DNA of 64,000 nucleotides from Ruegeria lacuscaerulensis (lineage in GTDB: Bacteria > Pseudomonadota > Alphaproteobacteria > Rhodobacterales > Rhodobacteraceae), in contig NZ_WQDY01000002.1 of NCBI RefSeq assembly GCF_013033355.1, positions 248,001 to 312,000 of the forward strand. The letters run 5' to 3'. This document shows positions 47,248 to 56,566 of this stretch, one piece after another (position 1 is the stretch's first letter; each line of letters begins with the position of its first letter). Made by a program: the position numbers and the translations under genes. Below the pieces are notes generated by a model. That model saw only the letters and a program-made list of their open reading frames with translations, had not been told where the DNA came from and searched no databases.

Positions 47248-48635
47248 TACAGCCGCGCCTTCCATCGCTTGATCTGGGTACGAACCTGATCGGGGGCCGT
47301 ACCGCCGTAGGATTGTCGCGAGTTTACCGAATTTTCGACCGTAAGGACAGAATAGACATCATCGGTAATATCGCCGTGGACCGATTGCATGTCGTCCAAC
47401 GTCAGATCAGGTAGATCGCAGCCCTTGGTTTCGGCCATGGCCACAAGCGACCCGGTGACATGGTGCGCGTCGCGAAATGGCAGGCCCAGAACGCGCACCA
47501 ACCAGTCGGCCAGATCAGTTGCGGTCGAGAAGCCCGAGCCTGCTGCAGCCGCCAGACTGTCGCGATTGGCGGTCATGTCCTTAACCATCCCTTCCATCGC
47601 GGCCAATGCCAGCATCCAGTTGTCAGCGGCGTCAAAGACCTGTTCCTTGTCTTCCTGCATGTCCTTGGAATAGGCCAGTGGTAGGCCCTTCATCACCATC
47701 ATCAGTGCGGTATTGGCCCCATAAATCCGCCCCACCTTGGCGCGGATCAGTTCCGCCGCGTCGGGGTTTTTCTTCTGCGGCATAATTGAAGAGCCGGTCG
47801 AGAACCGATCCGACAGCGTCACAAACCGGAACTGGGCCGACGACCAGATCACCAGCTCTTCTGCAAAGCGCGACAAGTGAACCGCGCAGATCGAGGCTGT
47901 CGACAGGAATTCCAGCGCAAAATCCCGGTCGCTGACTGCATCCAACGAGTTTGCGGCGGGACGGTCAAAGCCCAATGCCTCAGCCGTCATCCGGCGGTCG
48001 ATCGGGAAAGATGTACCTGCCAACGCCGCCGCACCCAGTGGGGATTCGTTCATCCGGGCACGCGCGTCGCGGACGCGGGACAGATCGCGGCCAAACATCT
48101 CGACATAGGCCATCATGTGATGGCCCCATGTGACGGGCTGCGCCGTTTGCAAGTGCGTGAATCCGGGCATGACCCAATCGGCCCCAGCCTCGGCCTGTGT
48201 CAACAGCGCTCGGATCAGGGCCAGAAGGCCGGTTTCCGCAGCGTCGAACTGATCACGCACCCAAAGTTTGAAATCGGTCGCGACTTGGTCATTGCGACTG
48301 CGCCCGGTGTGCAGACGCCCCGCGGGTTCTCCGATGACTTCTTTCAGGCGCGCCTCGACATTCATGTGAATATCTTCCAGCGCGGTCGAAAACTGAAACG
48401 AACCGGACTGGATTTCTGACAAGACTGTGAGCAGCCCTTCCCGAATAGCCTGCGCATCACTATCACTTATGACGCCTGTGGCCGCTAACATGGCGGCATG
48501 GGCGCGCGAGCCTGCGATGTCCTGGGCTGCCATCCGCTGATCGAACCCGATCGAGGCATTGATTGCCTCCATGATCGCGTCTGGACCGGCGGCAAAGCGG
48601 CCGCCCCACATCTGGTTCGAGGATTGATCGGTCAT
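47247..48635 (-). CDS. argH: Argininosuccinate lyase
   Basis: 462 residues, normal. Fumarase/aspartase superfamily: [16 protein letters not shown] in [13 protein letters not shown], and signature [12 protein letters not shown]. Final step of arginine synthesis. Divergent from the TlpA-like gene with 21 bases between start codons. Confidence 0.96.
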   Translation of the reverse strand: MTDQSSNQMWGGRFAAGPDAIMEAINASIGFDQRMAAQDIAGSRAHAAMLAATGVISDSDAQAIREGLLTVLSEIQSGSFQFSTALEDIHMNVEARLKEVIGEPAGRLHTGRSRNDQVATDFKLWVRDQFDAAETGLLALIRALLTQAEAGADWVMPGFTHLQTAQPVTWGHHMMAYVEMFGRDLSRVRDARARMNESPLGAAALAGTSFPIDRRMTAEALGFDRPAANSLDAVSDRDFALEFLSTASICAVHLSRFAEELVIWSSAQFRFVTLSDRFSTGSSIMPQKKNPDAAELIRAKVGRIYGANTALMMVMKGLPLAYSKDMQEDKEQVFDAADNWMLALAAMEGMVKDMTANRDSLAAAAGSGFSTATDLADWLVRVLGLPFRDAHHVTGSLVAMAETKGCDLPDLTLDDMQSVHGDITDDVYSVLTVENSVNSRQSYGGTAPDQVRTQIKRWKARL

Positions 48636-48656
48636 GTAAGAAAACCCGGAGTTGAT

Positions 48657-49223
48657 ATGCGCCTATTTCGTCTGATCCCCCTTTATATGGCCCTTGCGTT
48701 AGGTGCAAATGCCGCTTTGGCCGCAGATGCCGAAACCCTGGCGCCGCTGCGCGACGGCACTCTAAAACGCCTGATCTTGCACAAGGAACCCAAGCCCAAG
48801 GCCCCCATTGAGTTCCAGTTAGAAGATGACGGCGGCACCGCAACGTTGGCTGATTACAAGGGCAAATACGTTCTGGTGAATTTCTGGGCCACGTGGTGCG
48901 CACCCTGCCGCAAGGAAATGCCACAGATTGCTGAGCTGCAGGAAGAGTTCGGCGGCGACAAGTTCGAGGTCGTGACGCTGGCCACCGGCCGCAATTCGCC
49001 CGCCGGGATCAAGAAGTTCTTCGAGGAAAACGGCATCGCCAACCTGCCCCGCCATCAGGACGCGGGCTCGGCTGTGGCGCGAGAATTTGGCGTGATTGCC
49101 TTGCCGATCACTGTGATCCTTGATCCCAACGGGGATGAAATAGCCCGCCTGATCGGCGATGCCGAATGGAACTCCGACAGTGCCAAAGCAATTGTTGGCG
49201 CATTGGTGGGCGGCGAAGGCTAA
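48657..49223 (+). CDS. TlpA-like periplasmic thioredoxin
   Basis: 188 residues from ATG 48657 (GGAG 5 bases upstream). Signal peptide (cleavage near NAALAADA), then a thioredoxin fold with redox CAPC (Cys81, Cys84) in [16 protein letters not shown] and cis-Pro in VIALPITVI. Thiol:disulfide exchange in the periplasm, possibly in cytochrome c maturation. Strong terminator follows. Confidence 0.9.
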   Translation: MRLFRLIPLYMALALGANAALAADAETLAPLRDGTLKRLILHKEPKPKAPIEFQLEDDGGTATLADYKGKYVLVNFWATWCAPCRKEMPQIAELQEEFGGDKFEVVTLATGRNSPAGIKKFFEENGIANLPRHQDAGSAVAREFGVIALPITVILDPNGDEIARLIGDAEWNSDSAKAIVGALVGGEG

Positions 49224-49249
49224 TCGCAGTCGACTTTGAAAATGCGGTA

Positions 49250-49280
49250 ACCGGTCCGTACCTCGCGGGCCGGTCTTTTT
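49250..49280 (+). terminator. Rho-independent terminator after the TlpA-like gene
   Basis: ACCGGTCCG (49250-49258) and CGGGCCGGT (49266-49274) with one G.U pair, 7-base loop, then CTTTTT. Confidence 0.85.
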
Positions 49281-49355
49281 CTGCGAGAGGCTTACGCAAC
49301 GCCACCTTTGACACTGCCGCAAGCGACTTGCACTCTGCCCTGCGGGAGGATGGCC

Positions 49356-49742
49356 ATGCCGCTTGGAATATTGCTGGTTCTGGTGATCGGGGGGATCGCG
49401 GGGATCACCTTGATGATGCATCTTGCGGGCAAGTCTCGTATCACGCAGCTAACCCCGGACAGCGCAAAAGCCGCTTGGTTGCGACACGTACCCGGCGACG
49501 AGGTTGTTGATGTAACGATCACCAATGACGGCCATACGGCCTTGATCCGAACACCTGCGGGCAACGGCCTTGTCTGGTCGTTCGGCGCCGACACCGTGGC
49601 GCGTCACCTTCTGGATTTTGACAGGCTTGACCGCGCCGAAGGGTTTGAAATCCGGTTTCACGATTTCGCCACACCCAAAGTTCTTATCCGTCTTGACGAT
49701 TTCGAGCGCCAGCACTGGCAAAACCTGATGGAGCCCGTATGA
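49356..49742 (+). CDS. Membrane-anchored small protein (128 aa)
   Basis: Start at ATG 49356, with GGGAGG 6 bases upstream (ATG 49350 is too close). One N-terminal helix (LGILLVLVIGGIAGITLMM) then a soluble domain with DVTITNDGHTALIRTPAG. Family not recognised. Overlaps the next gene by 4 bases. Confidence 0.75.
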   Translation: MPLGILLVLVIGGIAGITLMMHLAGKSRITQLTPDSAKAAWLRHVPGDEVVDVTITNDGHTALIRTPAGNGLVWSFGADTVARHLLDFDRLDRAEGFEIRFHDFATPKVLIRLDDFERQHWQNLMEPV

Positions 49743-50710
49743 CCGACCAAGTAACCTTCCCCGACGCCGTTCAGTGGGCCGTTCCATTCTTTATCGCCGC
49801 CATTCTGGCCGAGTTCCTTTGGATCGCCGCCAAAGGCAGAGGTGGCCGGTACGAGACGCGTGACGCGGTGACCTCGTTGATCATGGGTGCGGGGAATATC
49901 ACCTCGGGCCTGTTATTGGGCTTTATCGCCTATGCGTTCTTCATGTGGCTGTGGCAGGTGACGCCCTTGAACCTGGGCACCTCGATTCCGGTCATCATTC
50001 TGTGTTTTGTACTGGACGATTTAAGGTACTATTGGGTTCATCGGTTCGGTCATCGCATCCGCTGGGTCTGGGCCAGCCACGTCAATCATCACAGCTCACA
50101 GCACTACAACCTGACGACTGCGCTGCGGCAAACTTGGACTTATACTTTCACCTTCATGATGGTGGTGCGCGCGCCTCTGATCCTGTTGGGGTTCCACCCG
50201 GCTATGGTGCTGTTCGTGGGCGGACTGAACCTGATCTATCAGTTCTGGATCCACACCGAAGCGATTGGCAAAATGCCGCGCTGGTTCGAGGCGGTGATGA
50301 ACACACCCAGCCACCACCGCGCCCATCATGGCCGAAATGCGCGCTATCTGGATTGCAACTATGCTGGTGTCTTCATCATCTGGGACAAGATGTTTGGTAC
50401 ATTTGTACCCGAGCAAGAGGATGATCGCGTCGATTTCGGGCTGGTCCATAATATTGGTACGTTTAACCCGCTTCGCGTGGCCTTCCATGAATGGGTCGGG
50501 ATCTGGCGCGACGCAACACAACCCGGCCTGAGCCTTCGTCAGCGAATGGCCTATTGCTTTGCCCCGCCCGGCTACAGTCATGACGGCAGCCGTGACAACT
50601 CGGATCAGATCAAAGCCAAGCACATCGCATTGCATCCCGAGGATCGTGGAACGCCCGGATTCGAGCGTTTCCAGCCCGAAGCGCCTAATTCTGAGGCAAA
50701 ACAGGCTTGA
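49739..50710 (+). CDS. Sterol desaturase/fatty acid hydroxylase family protein
   Basis: 323 residues, several helices. The di-iron histidine clusters are present: HRFGH, HVNHHSSQH and HRAHHG with NTPSHH. An O2-dependent membrane hydroxylase or desaturase; the substrate is unknown. Coupled to the preceding small protein (ATGA overlap). Confidence 0.88.
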   Translation: MTDQVTFPDAVQWAVPFFIAAILAEFLWIAAKGRGGRYETRDAVTSLIMGAGNITSGLLLGFIAYAFFMWLWQVTPLNLGTSIPVIILCFVLDDLRYYWVHRFGHRIRWVWASHVNHHSSQHYNLTTALRQTWTYTFTFMMVVRAPLILLGFHPAMVLFVGGLNLIYQFWIHTEAIGKMPRWFEAVMNTPSHHRAHHGRNARYLDCNYAGVFIIWDKMFGTFVPEQEDDRVDFGLVHNIGTFNPLRVAFHEWVGIWRDATQPGLSLRQRMAYCFAPPGYSHDGSRDNSDQIKAKHIALHPEDRGTPGFERFQPEAPNSEAKQA

Positions 50711-50800
50711 ACCCGCCGACCGACCTGGGGTCGTTCCTTGAAAACCGGTCACCGTCGCCCATATCACTTTGATATGTAGCTGTCCGACAGGAGACCCGAA

Positions 50801-50989
50801 ATGACCCGTTTAGTGACCATATCCACAGTGTTGGGTTTGACGGGTCTTGTGATCGCCATGATGACCGCTTTGAGCGGCGCAGCGTCTCCGATCGTGGCAC
50901 TCGGTTTTGCCATGATGGCCCTCGGCTTTGCCGGAGCGGTGATCGGGGCGGCCATTTCGGTCGGACGGATGTCGCCGATCGCGCGCTAA
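50801..50989 (+). CDS. Small two-helix membrane protein (62 aa)
   Basis: AGGAG 8 bases before ATG. Two hydrophobic segments (LVTISTVLGLTGLVIAMM; IVALGFAMMALGFAGAVIGA) separated by a short loop. No family recognised. Good ribosome site and composition support a real gene. Confidence 0.68.
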   Translation: MTRLVTISTVLGLTGLVIAMMTALSGAASPIVALGFAMMALGFAGAVIGAAISVGRMSPIAR

Positions 50990-51073
50990 CGTAGTCGAGC
51001 GGCATTAACCGCAAATTCACAAGTTTGTCCTGAAATCCACCCATGACCGATGACGGTAAAAGGTGGACCACGC

Positions 51074-51907
51074 ATGACGGACAAGAAACTCGCGGATTTG
51101 CCAGAAGGGTCCGACAGCCCGTTAAATGCGGCCGTGATCTCTCGAGATGCGTCAACCGTTCAAATGGCAACCGACGCTGTGAAGCACAAACAATGTAAAC
51201 TGGCTTTTCAACCCGTGATGCAGGCGAACCCTCCGCATGGTGTCGCGTTTTACGAGGGGTTCATTCGGGTTCTGGATGAAACCGGCCGGGTGATACCGGC
51301 GCGAGACTTTATGCCTCAACTGGAAAACACGCCAATTGGCCGCGAGTTGGACTGTATCGCGCTGGAAATGGGGCTGCGCGCATTGGCCCGGCATCCGGAG
51401 ATACGCATGTCCGTCAACATGTCGGCACGATCAATTGGATACAGCAGATGGTCGCGCGTCCTCGAAAGATTCCTGAAGAAAGACACCAGTATCGGAGAGC
51501 GGCTGATCCTGGAAATCTCGGAAAACTCCGCCATGACAGTTCCAGAACTGGTCATGGACTTCATGGACCGGATGCAGCCGCGCGGCGTCGCCTTTGCACT
51601 GGACGACTTTGGCGCCAGCAATTTCAGCTTTCGGCATTTCCGCGAGTTTTTGTTTGATGCAGCCAAGATTGACGGCCAGTTCATACGTGGGATCAGCGCG
51701 AATCCGGACAATCAAGCCCTGGTTCGCGCGCTTATTGCCGTCGCGCGCGAGTTCGAAATTCTGGTTACAGCCGAATCGGTCGAAACCAAAGAAGATGCAG
51801 AATTTCTGGTCGCTAACGGCGTCGATTGCCTTCAAGGTTTCTTGTTCGGCGCCCCCACAGTGTCCGCCCCTTGGAAGACAAAAAACGAAATAAAAACAGC
51901 GGGGTGA
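51074..51907 (+). CDS. EAL-domain cyclic-di-GMP phosphodiesterase-like protein
   Basis: 277 residues from ATG 51074. No sensory or GGDEF domain; EAL only. The signature motif is EGFIR (Glu61) rather than EALVR, but other catalytic residues are there: SVNMSARS, ILEISEN, LDDFGASNF, AAKIDGQFI, TAESVET and CLQGFLFG. Activity is plausible but the EAL-to-EGF change leaves it open. Confidence 0.85.
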   Translation: MTDKKLADLPEGSDSPLNAAVISRDASTVQMATDAVKHKQCKLAFQPVMQANPPHGVAFYEGFIRVLDETGRVIPARDFMPQLENTPIGRELDCIALEMGLRALARHPEIRMSVNMSARSIGYSRWSRVLERFLKKDTSIGERLILEISENSAMTVPELVMDFMDRMQPRGVAFALDDFGASNFSFRHFREFLFDAAKIDGQFIRGISANPDNQALVRALIAVAREFEILVTAESVETKEDAEFLVANGVDCLQGFLFGAPTVSAPWKTKNEIKTAG

Positions 51908-51952
51908 GCTCCATTACCTAGCGGCACCCTACCTGAGACAAGCTGACCGTTG

Positions 51953-51964
51953 CTGCAGCAGCAG
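51953..51964. promoter_or_regulatory. CTGC-N4-GCAG site upstream of phaA
   Basis: CTGC AGCA GCAG lies 126 bases before the phaA start within a GCAGCAGCA run. As I recall, PhaR repressors of related bacteria bind CTGC-N3/4-GCAG. Because the local triplet repeat makes such a match likely, confidence is limited. Confidence 0.4.
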
Positions 51965-52089
51965 CATTGCGTTATTCCAATATCAGTTGGAGCGGGGGAT
52001 CATGAGGCGCTCTGAACCGATAGGGACCTTTCCCTGTTGCCTGCGCCGTCACGTTTCCCACAGAACCTTGACGGTAAAGGATTGTCTTA

Positions 52090-53265
52090 ATGACCAACGT
52101 AGTAATCGCATCCGCAGCACGCACTGGTGTCGGTAGTTTTGGCGGCTCGTTCGCAAACACACCCGCGCATGACTTGGGTACCGCCGTTCTCGAAGCCGTT
52201 GTCGAACGTGCAGGGATCGAAAAGGGCGAGGTCAGCGAGACCATTATGGGTCAGGTTCTGACAGCAGCACAGGGTCAGAACCCTGCGCGTCAGGCGCACA
52301 TCAACGCGGGTCTGCCCAAAGAAAGCGCCGCATGGGTCATCAACCAGGTTTGTGGTTCGGGCCTACGGGCGGTTGCCCTGGGCGCACAGCACATCCAACT
52401 GGGAGATGCCGATATTGTCGCCGCCGGCGGTCAGGAAAACATGACCCTGTCGCCCCACGCCGCAGCACTGCGTGCCGGTCACAAGATGGGCGACATGAAA
52501 TATATCGACACCATGATCCGCGACGGTCTGTGGGACGCATTTAACGGCTATCACATGGGTCAGACCGCTGAAAACGTAGCCGAGCAATGGCAAATCAGCC
52601 GCGACATGCAGGACGAATTTGCCGTCGCCAGCCAGAACAAGGCCGAAGCTGCGCAAAAGGCTGGTAAGTTCGCGGATGAGATCACGCCCTTCACCATCAA
52701 GACCCGCAAGGGCGACATCGTGATGGACAGCGACGAATATATTCGCCACGGCGCAACCATGGAGGCCATGGGCAAGCTGCGCCCTGCCTTCACCAAAGAG
52801 GGTTCGGTTACGGCGGCGAACGCATCCGGTTTGAATGACGGTGCGGCGGCGACACTTCTGATGTCGGCCGAGAATGCGGAAAAGCGCGGGATTGAGCCTC
52901 TGGCCCGCATCGCGTCCTTCGCCACTGTTGGTCTGGACCCGTCGATCATGGGCGTCGGCCCGATCTATGCCTCGCGCAAAGCGCTGGAGAAAGCGGGTTG
53001 GTCAGTTGACGATCTGGATCTGGTTGAGGCAAACGAAGCCTTCGCCGCACAGGCTTGTGCTGTGAACAAGGACATGGGTTGGGATCCGTCGATCGTGAAC
53101 GTGAATGGTGGCGCCATCGCCATCGGCCACCCAATCGGTGCCTCGGGCTGCCGGGTTCTGAACACGCTGCTGTTCGAAATGAAGCGCCGTGATGCGAAAA
53201 AGGGTTTGGCGACCCTTTGCATCGGCGGCGGCATGGGCGTCGCCCTGTGCGTGGAGCGCGACTAA
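52090..53265 (+). CDS. phaA: Acetyl-CoA acetyltransferase (beta-ketothiolase)
   Basis: 391 residues, biosynthetic thiolase. Nucleophile Cys in [14 protein letters not shown] (near residue 88), GHPIGASG histidine and CIGGGMG cysteine near the C-terminus. Condenses two acetyl-CoA to acetoacetyl-CoA for polyhydroxybutyrate and the ethylmalonyl-CoA pathway. AAAGGA ribosome site; own terminator. Confidence 0.95.
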   Translation: MTNVVIASAARTGVGSFGGSFANTPAHDLGTAVLEAVVERAGIEKGEVSETIMGQVLTAAQGQNPARQAHINAGLPKESAAWVINQVCGSGLRAVALGAQHIQLGDADIVAAGGQENMTLSPHAAALRAGHKMGDMKYIDTMIRDGLWDAFNGYHMGQTAENVAEQWQISRDMQDEFAVASQNKAEAAQKAGKFADEITPFTIKTRKGDIVMDSDEYIRHGATMEAMGKLRPAFTKEGSVTAANASGLNDGAAATLLMSAENAEKRGIEPLARIASFATVGLDPSIMGVGPIYASRKALEKAGWSVDDLDLVEANEAFAAQACAVNKDMGWDPSIVNVNGGAIAIGHPIGASGCRVLNTLLFEMKRRDAKKGLATLCIGGGMGVALCVERD

Positions 53266-53286
53266 GCTTTTAAGCACTGAACATCG

Positions 53287-53314
53287 AAAGGGCGCCCCGC
53301 AGGCGCCCTTTTTT
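53287..53314 (+). terminator. Rho-independent terminator after phaA
   Basis: AAAGGGCGCC, CCGCA loop, GGCGCCC followed by six T (53309-53314). It separates phaA from phaB. Confidence 0.92.
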
Positions 53315-53391
53315 GTTACAGTGGGGCTGACTCAAAGATGCGACGATATTGCCCTATGGGTTTCGACGATTCTCAACGAAACAATATTGCG

Positions 53392-53404
53392 CAAGATTAC
53401 CTAT
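53392..53404. promoter_or_regulatory. CAATATTGCGCAA motif upstream of phaB
   Basis: CAATATTGC shared with the ccr promoter overlaps the palindrome TTGCGCAA (53397-53404), 46 bases before phaB. Candidate operator for a regulator common to PHB and ethylmalonyl-CoA genes. Confidence 0.35.
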
Positions 53405-53450
53405 CAAAGTAACAGCATTACCAAGACGACTTAAATTGGAGGAAGCCTAA

Positions 53451-54173
53451 ATGGCACGTACAGCACTCGTCACCGGCGGTTCCCGCGGCATCGGCGCAGC
53501 AATTTCCAAGGCGCTGAAAGCCGAAGGATACAATGTTGCAGCCACCTATGCCGGCAACGATGAAGCGGCCGCAAAATTCACCGAGGAAACCGGCATTGCC
53601 ACATACAAGTGGAACGTGGCTGATTATGACGAATCCAAAGCGGGTATCGAAAAAGTAGAGGCCGAGGTTGGCCCCATTGACATCGTGGTCGCCAACGCGG
53701 GCATCACCCGCGACGCCCCGTTCCACAAGATGACCCCGGAACAGTGGCATCAGGTGATCGACACCAACCTGACCGGCGTGTTCAACACTGTGCACCCCGT
53801 CTGGCCCGGCATGCGCGAGCGCAAATTCGGTCGCATCATCGTCATCAGCTCGATCAACGGTCAGAAGGGTCAGTTCGCGCAGGTGAACTATGCGGCGACC
53901 AAGGCCGGTGATCTGGGCATCGTGAAATCACTCGCGCAGGAAGGCGCGCGGGCTGGTATCACCGCAAACGCCATCTGCCCCGGCTACATCGCAACCGAGA
54001 TGGTCATGGCTGTGCCTGAGAAGGTACGCGAATCGATCATCGGCCAAATCCCCGCAGGACGTTTGGGCGAACCCGAGGAAATCGCACGCTGCGTGGCTTT
54101 CCTGGCATCGGACGATTCGCAGTTCATCAATGGATCGACCATTTCGGCCAACGGTGCGCAGTTCTTCGTTTAA
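53451..54173 (+). CDS. phaB: Acetoacetyl-CoA reductase
   Basis: 240 residues, NADPH-dependent SDR giving (R)-3-hydroxybutyryl-CoA. TGGSRGIGAAIS cofactor loop, NAGITRD, ISSINGQKGQFAQVNYAATKAG with catalytic Ser, Tyr and Lys. GGAGG ribosome site. Follows phaA but after its terminator. Confidence 0.94.
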   Translation: MARTALVTGGSRGIGAAISKALKAEGYNVAATYAGNDEAAAKFTEETGIATYKWNVADYDESKAGIEKVEAEVGPIDIVVANAGITRDAPFHKMTPEQWHQVIDTNLTGVFNTVHPVWPGMRERKFGRIIVISSINGQKGQFAQVNYAATKAGDLGIVKSLAQEGARAGITANAICPGYIATEMVMAVPEKVRESIIGQIPAGRLGEPEEIARCVAFLASDDSQFINGSTISANGAQFFV

Positions 54174-54193
54174 TCCCTGTGCAAAACGAAAAC

Positions 54194-54223
54194 GGGCCGG
54201 TCTTTTAAGACCGGCCCTTTTTT
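54194..54223 (+). terminator. Rho-independent terminator after phaB
   Basis: GGGCCGGTCT (54194-54203), TTTTA loop, AGACCGGCCC (54208-54217), then TTTTTT. Confidence 0.93.
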
Positions 54224-54249
54224 ATCCCGTAAGAACGCGCGCGCTGCGC

Positions 54250-54360
54250 TCAGCGGGAACCGAATAGCCATTTCACCAAGTCACCGATCGCGCGGGACCG
54301 TTCGAAATGGGCACGCCGAAAGGCGCGGGCGACAGAGGGGCTGGAGGTTGCCTCGATCAT
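54250..54360 (-). CDS. 36-aa basic micro-protein (DUF1127-like)
   Basis: MIEATSSPSVARAFRRAHFE, then a basic amphipathic helix ending WLFGSR. AAAGGAG lies 7 bases before ATG 54360, an excellent ribosome site. Resembles the short Arg-rich DUF1127-like proteins of Rhodobacterales, which are often linked to small RNA and stress control. Divergent from a GcvA-like LysR gene. Confidence 0.65.
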   Translation of the reverse strand: MIEATSSPSVARAFRRAHFERSRAIGDLVKWLFGSR

Positions 54361-54470
54361 GGAATATCTCCTTTCAGTTCAGCGTTGTTTGACTTGAGAT
54401 CAATATGAGGCTTATTTTTACGGCTGACAAACGAGCTTTCTTCTGATCTCAGTTAAGATATTCTTACCCT

Positions 54471-55418
54471 ATGAGCGACTACCTACCGCCACTTACCGCC
54501 CTACGGGCCTTTGATGCCGCCGCGCGCCACATGTCTTTTTCCAAGGCTGCAGAAGAACTGCATGTCACGCCCGCAGCCCTGTCCTTTCAGATCAAATCGC
54601 TGGAGGAGCATCTGGGACGCCCCCTGTTTCGTCGCCTCAACCGGGCGGTGGAATTGACGGAAGCCGGGCGCGCCTTGGCCCCCGGTGCGGCAGACGGATT
54701 CGCCACGCTACAAGCCGCGTGGCAGGCGGCCCGGCGGCTGGGCAATGACACCAGCCTGACCGTTACGGCGGGCCCGGCGTTGACGGCCAAGTGGTTGGCT
54801 CCGCGGCTCTATGACTTTGCCCGCGCGCATCCAGAGATCGACCTGAAGTTCTCGGCCACACTACGTAACATGGACCTCGAGAGGGATGATGTAGATGTGG
54901 CGATCCGCTTTGGCTATGGCGGGGACGAAGGGCTGTATTCCGTCCCCGTTCGCAAGGAGTGGCTGACCCCGGTGATGACCCCGGATATGGCCGAACAATT
55001 TCCAACGCCTGAAAGCCTGCGGGAGGCCCCCTTGATCTTTGACGACTCGATTGCGTTTCTGCGGCCCCCATCTGACTGGCCCACTTGGTTTCGGGCCGTC
55101 GGGGTAGACTTCAACCCACAGCACGGCGCGCATTTTTCCAACGCGGATCATGCGATTGACGCAGCAGTTGCCGGAGTGGGCGTCGTGCTCGGCCGAAGGG
55201 CTATGATTATCAAGGATCTGGCGGAAGGCCGTTTGGTAGCCCCCTTCAAGGTCGCAATCGAGACCATGGGCCGCTTCCGGTTTCTGTGTCTTAAAGGGGC
55301 CGAAAACAGACCTCAGATTGCGGCGTTCCGCGATTGGTTCATGTCCGAGATTGAAAAGACTGCGCATTTGTCGGATGAGTTCGAAATCATTCCGGTGGAA
55401 GAGGTGCCCGCACCGTGA
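54471..55418 (+). CDS. LysR family regulator, GcvA-like
   Basis: 315 residues. N-terminal helix-turn-helix (LTALRAFDAAARHMSFSKAA, EELHVTPAALSFQIKSLEE) of the GcvA branch, then a periplasmic-binding-protein-like effector domain. Divergent from the 36-aa micro-gene over 110 bases, its probable target. Overlaps the DMT transporter start by 4 bases. Confidence 0.9.
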   Translation: MSDYLPPLTALRAFDAAARHMSFSKAAEELHVTPAALSFQIKSLEEHLGRPLFRRLNRAVELTEAGRALAPGAADGFATLQAAWQAARRLGNDTSLTVTAGPALTAKWLAPRLYDFARAHPEIDLKFSATLRNMDLERDDVDVAIRFGYGGDEGLYSVPVRKEWLTPVMTPDMAEQFPTPESLREAPLIFDDSIAFLRPPSDWPTWFRAVGVDFNPQHGAHFSNADHAIDAAVAGVGVVLGRRAMIIKDLAEGRLVAPFKVAIETMGRFRFLCLKGAENRPQIAAFRDWFMSEIEKTAHLSDEFEIIPVEEVPAP

Positions 55419-56281
55419 CAAGAACGCGCGCAACAGGAATCGGCTTTGTCGCCGTCCTGCTTTGGGCCCTGCTGGCCCTCTTTACGGTTGGGTCCGCGCC
55501 CACGCCGCCTTTGCTGCTGAACGCGTTGTGCTTTTCCATCGGTGGAGCGCTGGGATTGGGTTGGACATGGGCCACAGGCGGATTGAGTCAGCTTCGAGAA
55601 ATCCCGTGGACGACCTATCTGTTCGGTACAATCGGTCTTTTTGGCTATCATGCGCTGTATTTCTCGGCTTTGCGCATGGCCCCTGCCGCAGAGGCCGGGC
55701 TTATCGCCTATCTGTGGCCTCTGCTGATCGTCCTGCTCTCGGGGCTCTTGCCCGGAGAACAATTGCGCATCGGCCACCTGATCGGGGCCTGCCTGGGTTT
55801 CGCCGGGGCCGCCGTGATCATCGCGGGTGGCGGTAGCAGCGGTTTTCAGGCTGAACACCTGCCTGGGTATGCCTTGGCCTTGATGTGCGCGCTGACATGG
55901 TCGGGCTATTCCGTGCTGTCGCGTCGTCTGGGCGACACGCCAACCAGTTCGGTGGCTGTGTTCTGTGTGGCCACGGCCATCGCCTCGGGCCTTTTGCACA
56001 TCGCCGTTGAAGAGACAGTCTGGCCAGAAACCATTCTGGGTTGGGGATCAGTCATAGCTCTTGGGTTGGGGCCCGTTGGCTTGGCGTTTTATGTCTGGGA
56101 TATCGGGATCAAGCAGGGCGACATTCAAATTTTGGGCACGTCATCTTACGCGGCCCCGCTTCTGTCTACGCTTGTTCTGGTGGTCGCCGGGATCGCCGCC
56201 CCAAGCTGGGGTCTGGCGATCGCGGCCGTTTTAATCACTGGCGGCGCTTTGATCGCCGCCCGGGCCAGTATGCGTCGTTAA
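55415..56281 (+). CDS. EamA/DMT superfamily exporter
   Basis: 288 residues, GTG start overlapping the lysR stop (GTGA). Ten hydrophobic segments in two EamA repeats. Probable metabolite exporter regulated with or by the adjacent LysR; substrate unknown. Confidence 0.87.
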   Translation: MTRTRATGIGFVAVLLWALLALFTVGSAPTPPLLLNALCFSIGGALGLGWTWATGGLSQLREIPWTTYLFGTIGLFGYHALYFSALRMAPAAEAGLIAYLWPLLIVLLSGLLPGEQLRIGHLIGACLGFAGAAVIIAGGGSSGFQAEHLPGYALALMCALTWSGYSVLSRRLGDTPTSSVAVFCVATAIASGLLHIAVEETVWPETILGWGSVIALGLGPVGLAFYVWDIGIKQGDIQILGTSSYAAPLLSTLVLVVAGIAAPSWGLAIAAVLITGGALIAARASMRR

Positions 56282-56442
56282 CTCGACAATCGCTCAATCT
56301 CTTCCTTGAGCCTTAGCTTCTGTTTTTTGAGCTGAGCAATGTGAAGGTCGTCGATACCAGGCGAGCGTTGTGCTTGTTCAACTTCAAGACCGAGGTTTTC
56401 GTGCTTTTTCTTAAGTTCGGTCAGGTGTGCGCTCACGCTCAT
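56278..56442 (-). CDS. DUF465/YdcH family small protein
   Basis: 54 residues from ATG 56442. Antiparallel coiled-coil pattern MSVSAHLTELKKKHENLGLE with the DUF465 end LKKQKLRLKEEIERL. Function unknown. Converges with the DMT gene with a 4-base overlap. Confidence 0.85.
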   Translation of the reverse strand: MSVSAHLTELKKKHENLGLEVEQAQRSPGIDDLHIAQLKKQKLRLKEEIERLSS

Positions 56443-56566
56443 GGCGGTACTCCTCTGTTGATGTCTGAGTTTCACGTAAGAAGTTGAGCACATCGTTTCC
56501 ACCCTGTCACGCTGCGGGTGCATAGAAAATATAACAAATCCGACAAAATCGGCTGGTTAATGCCTG

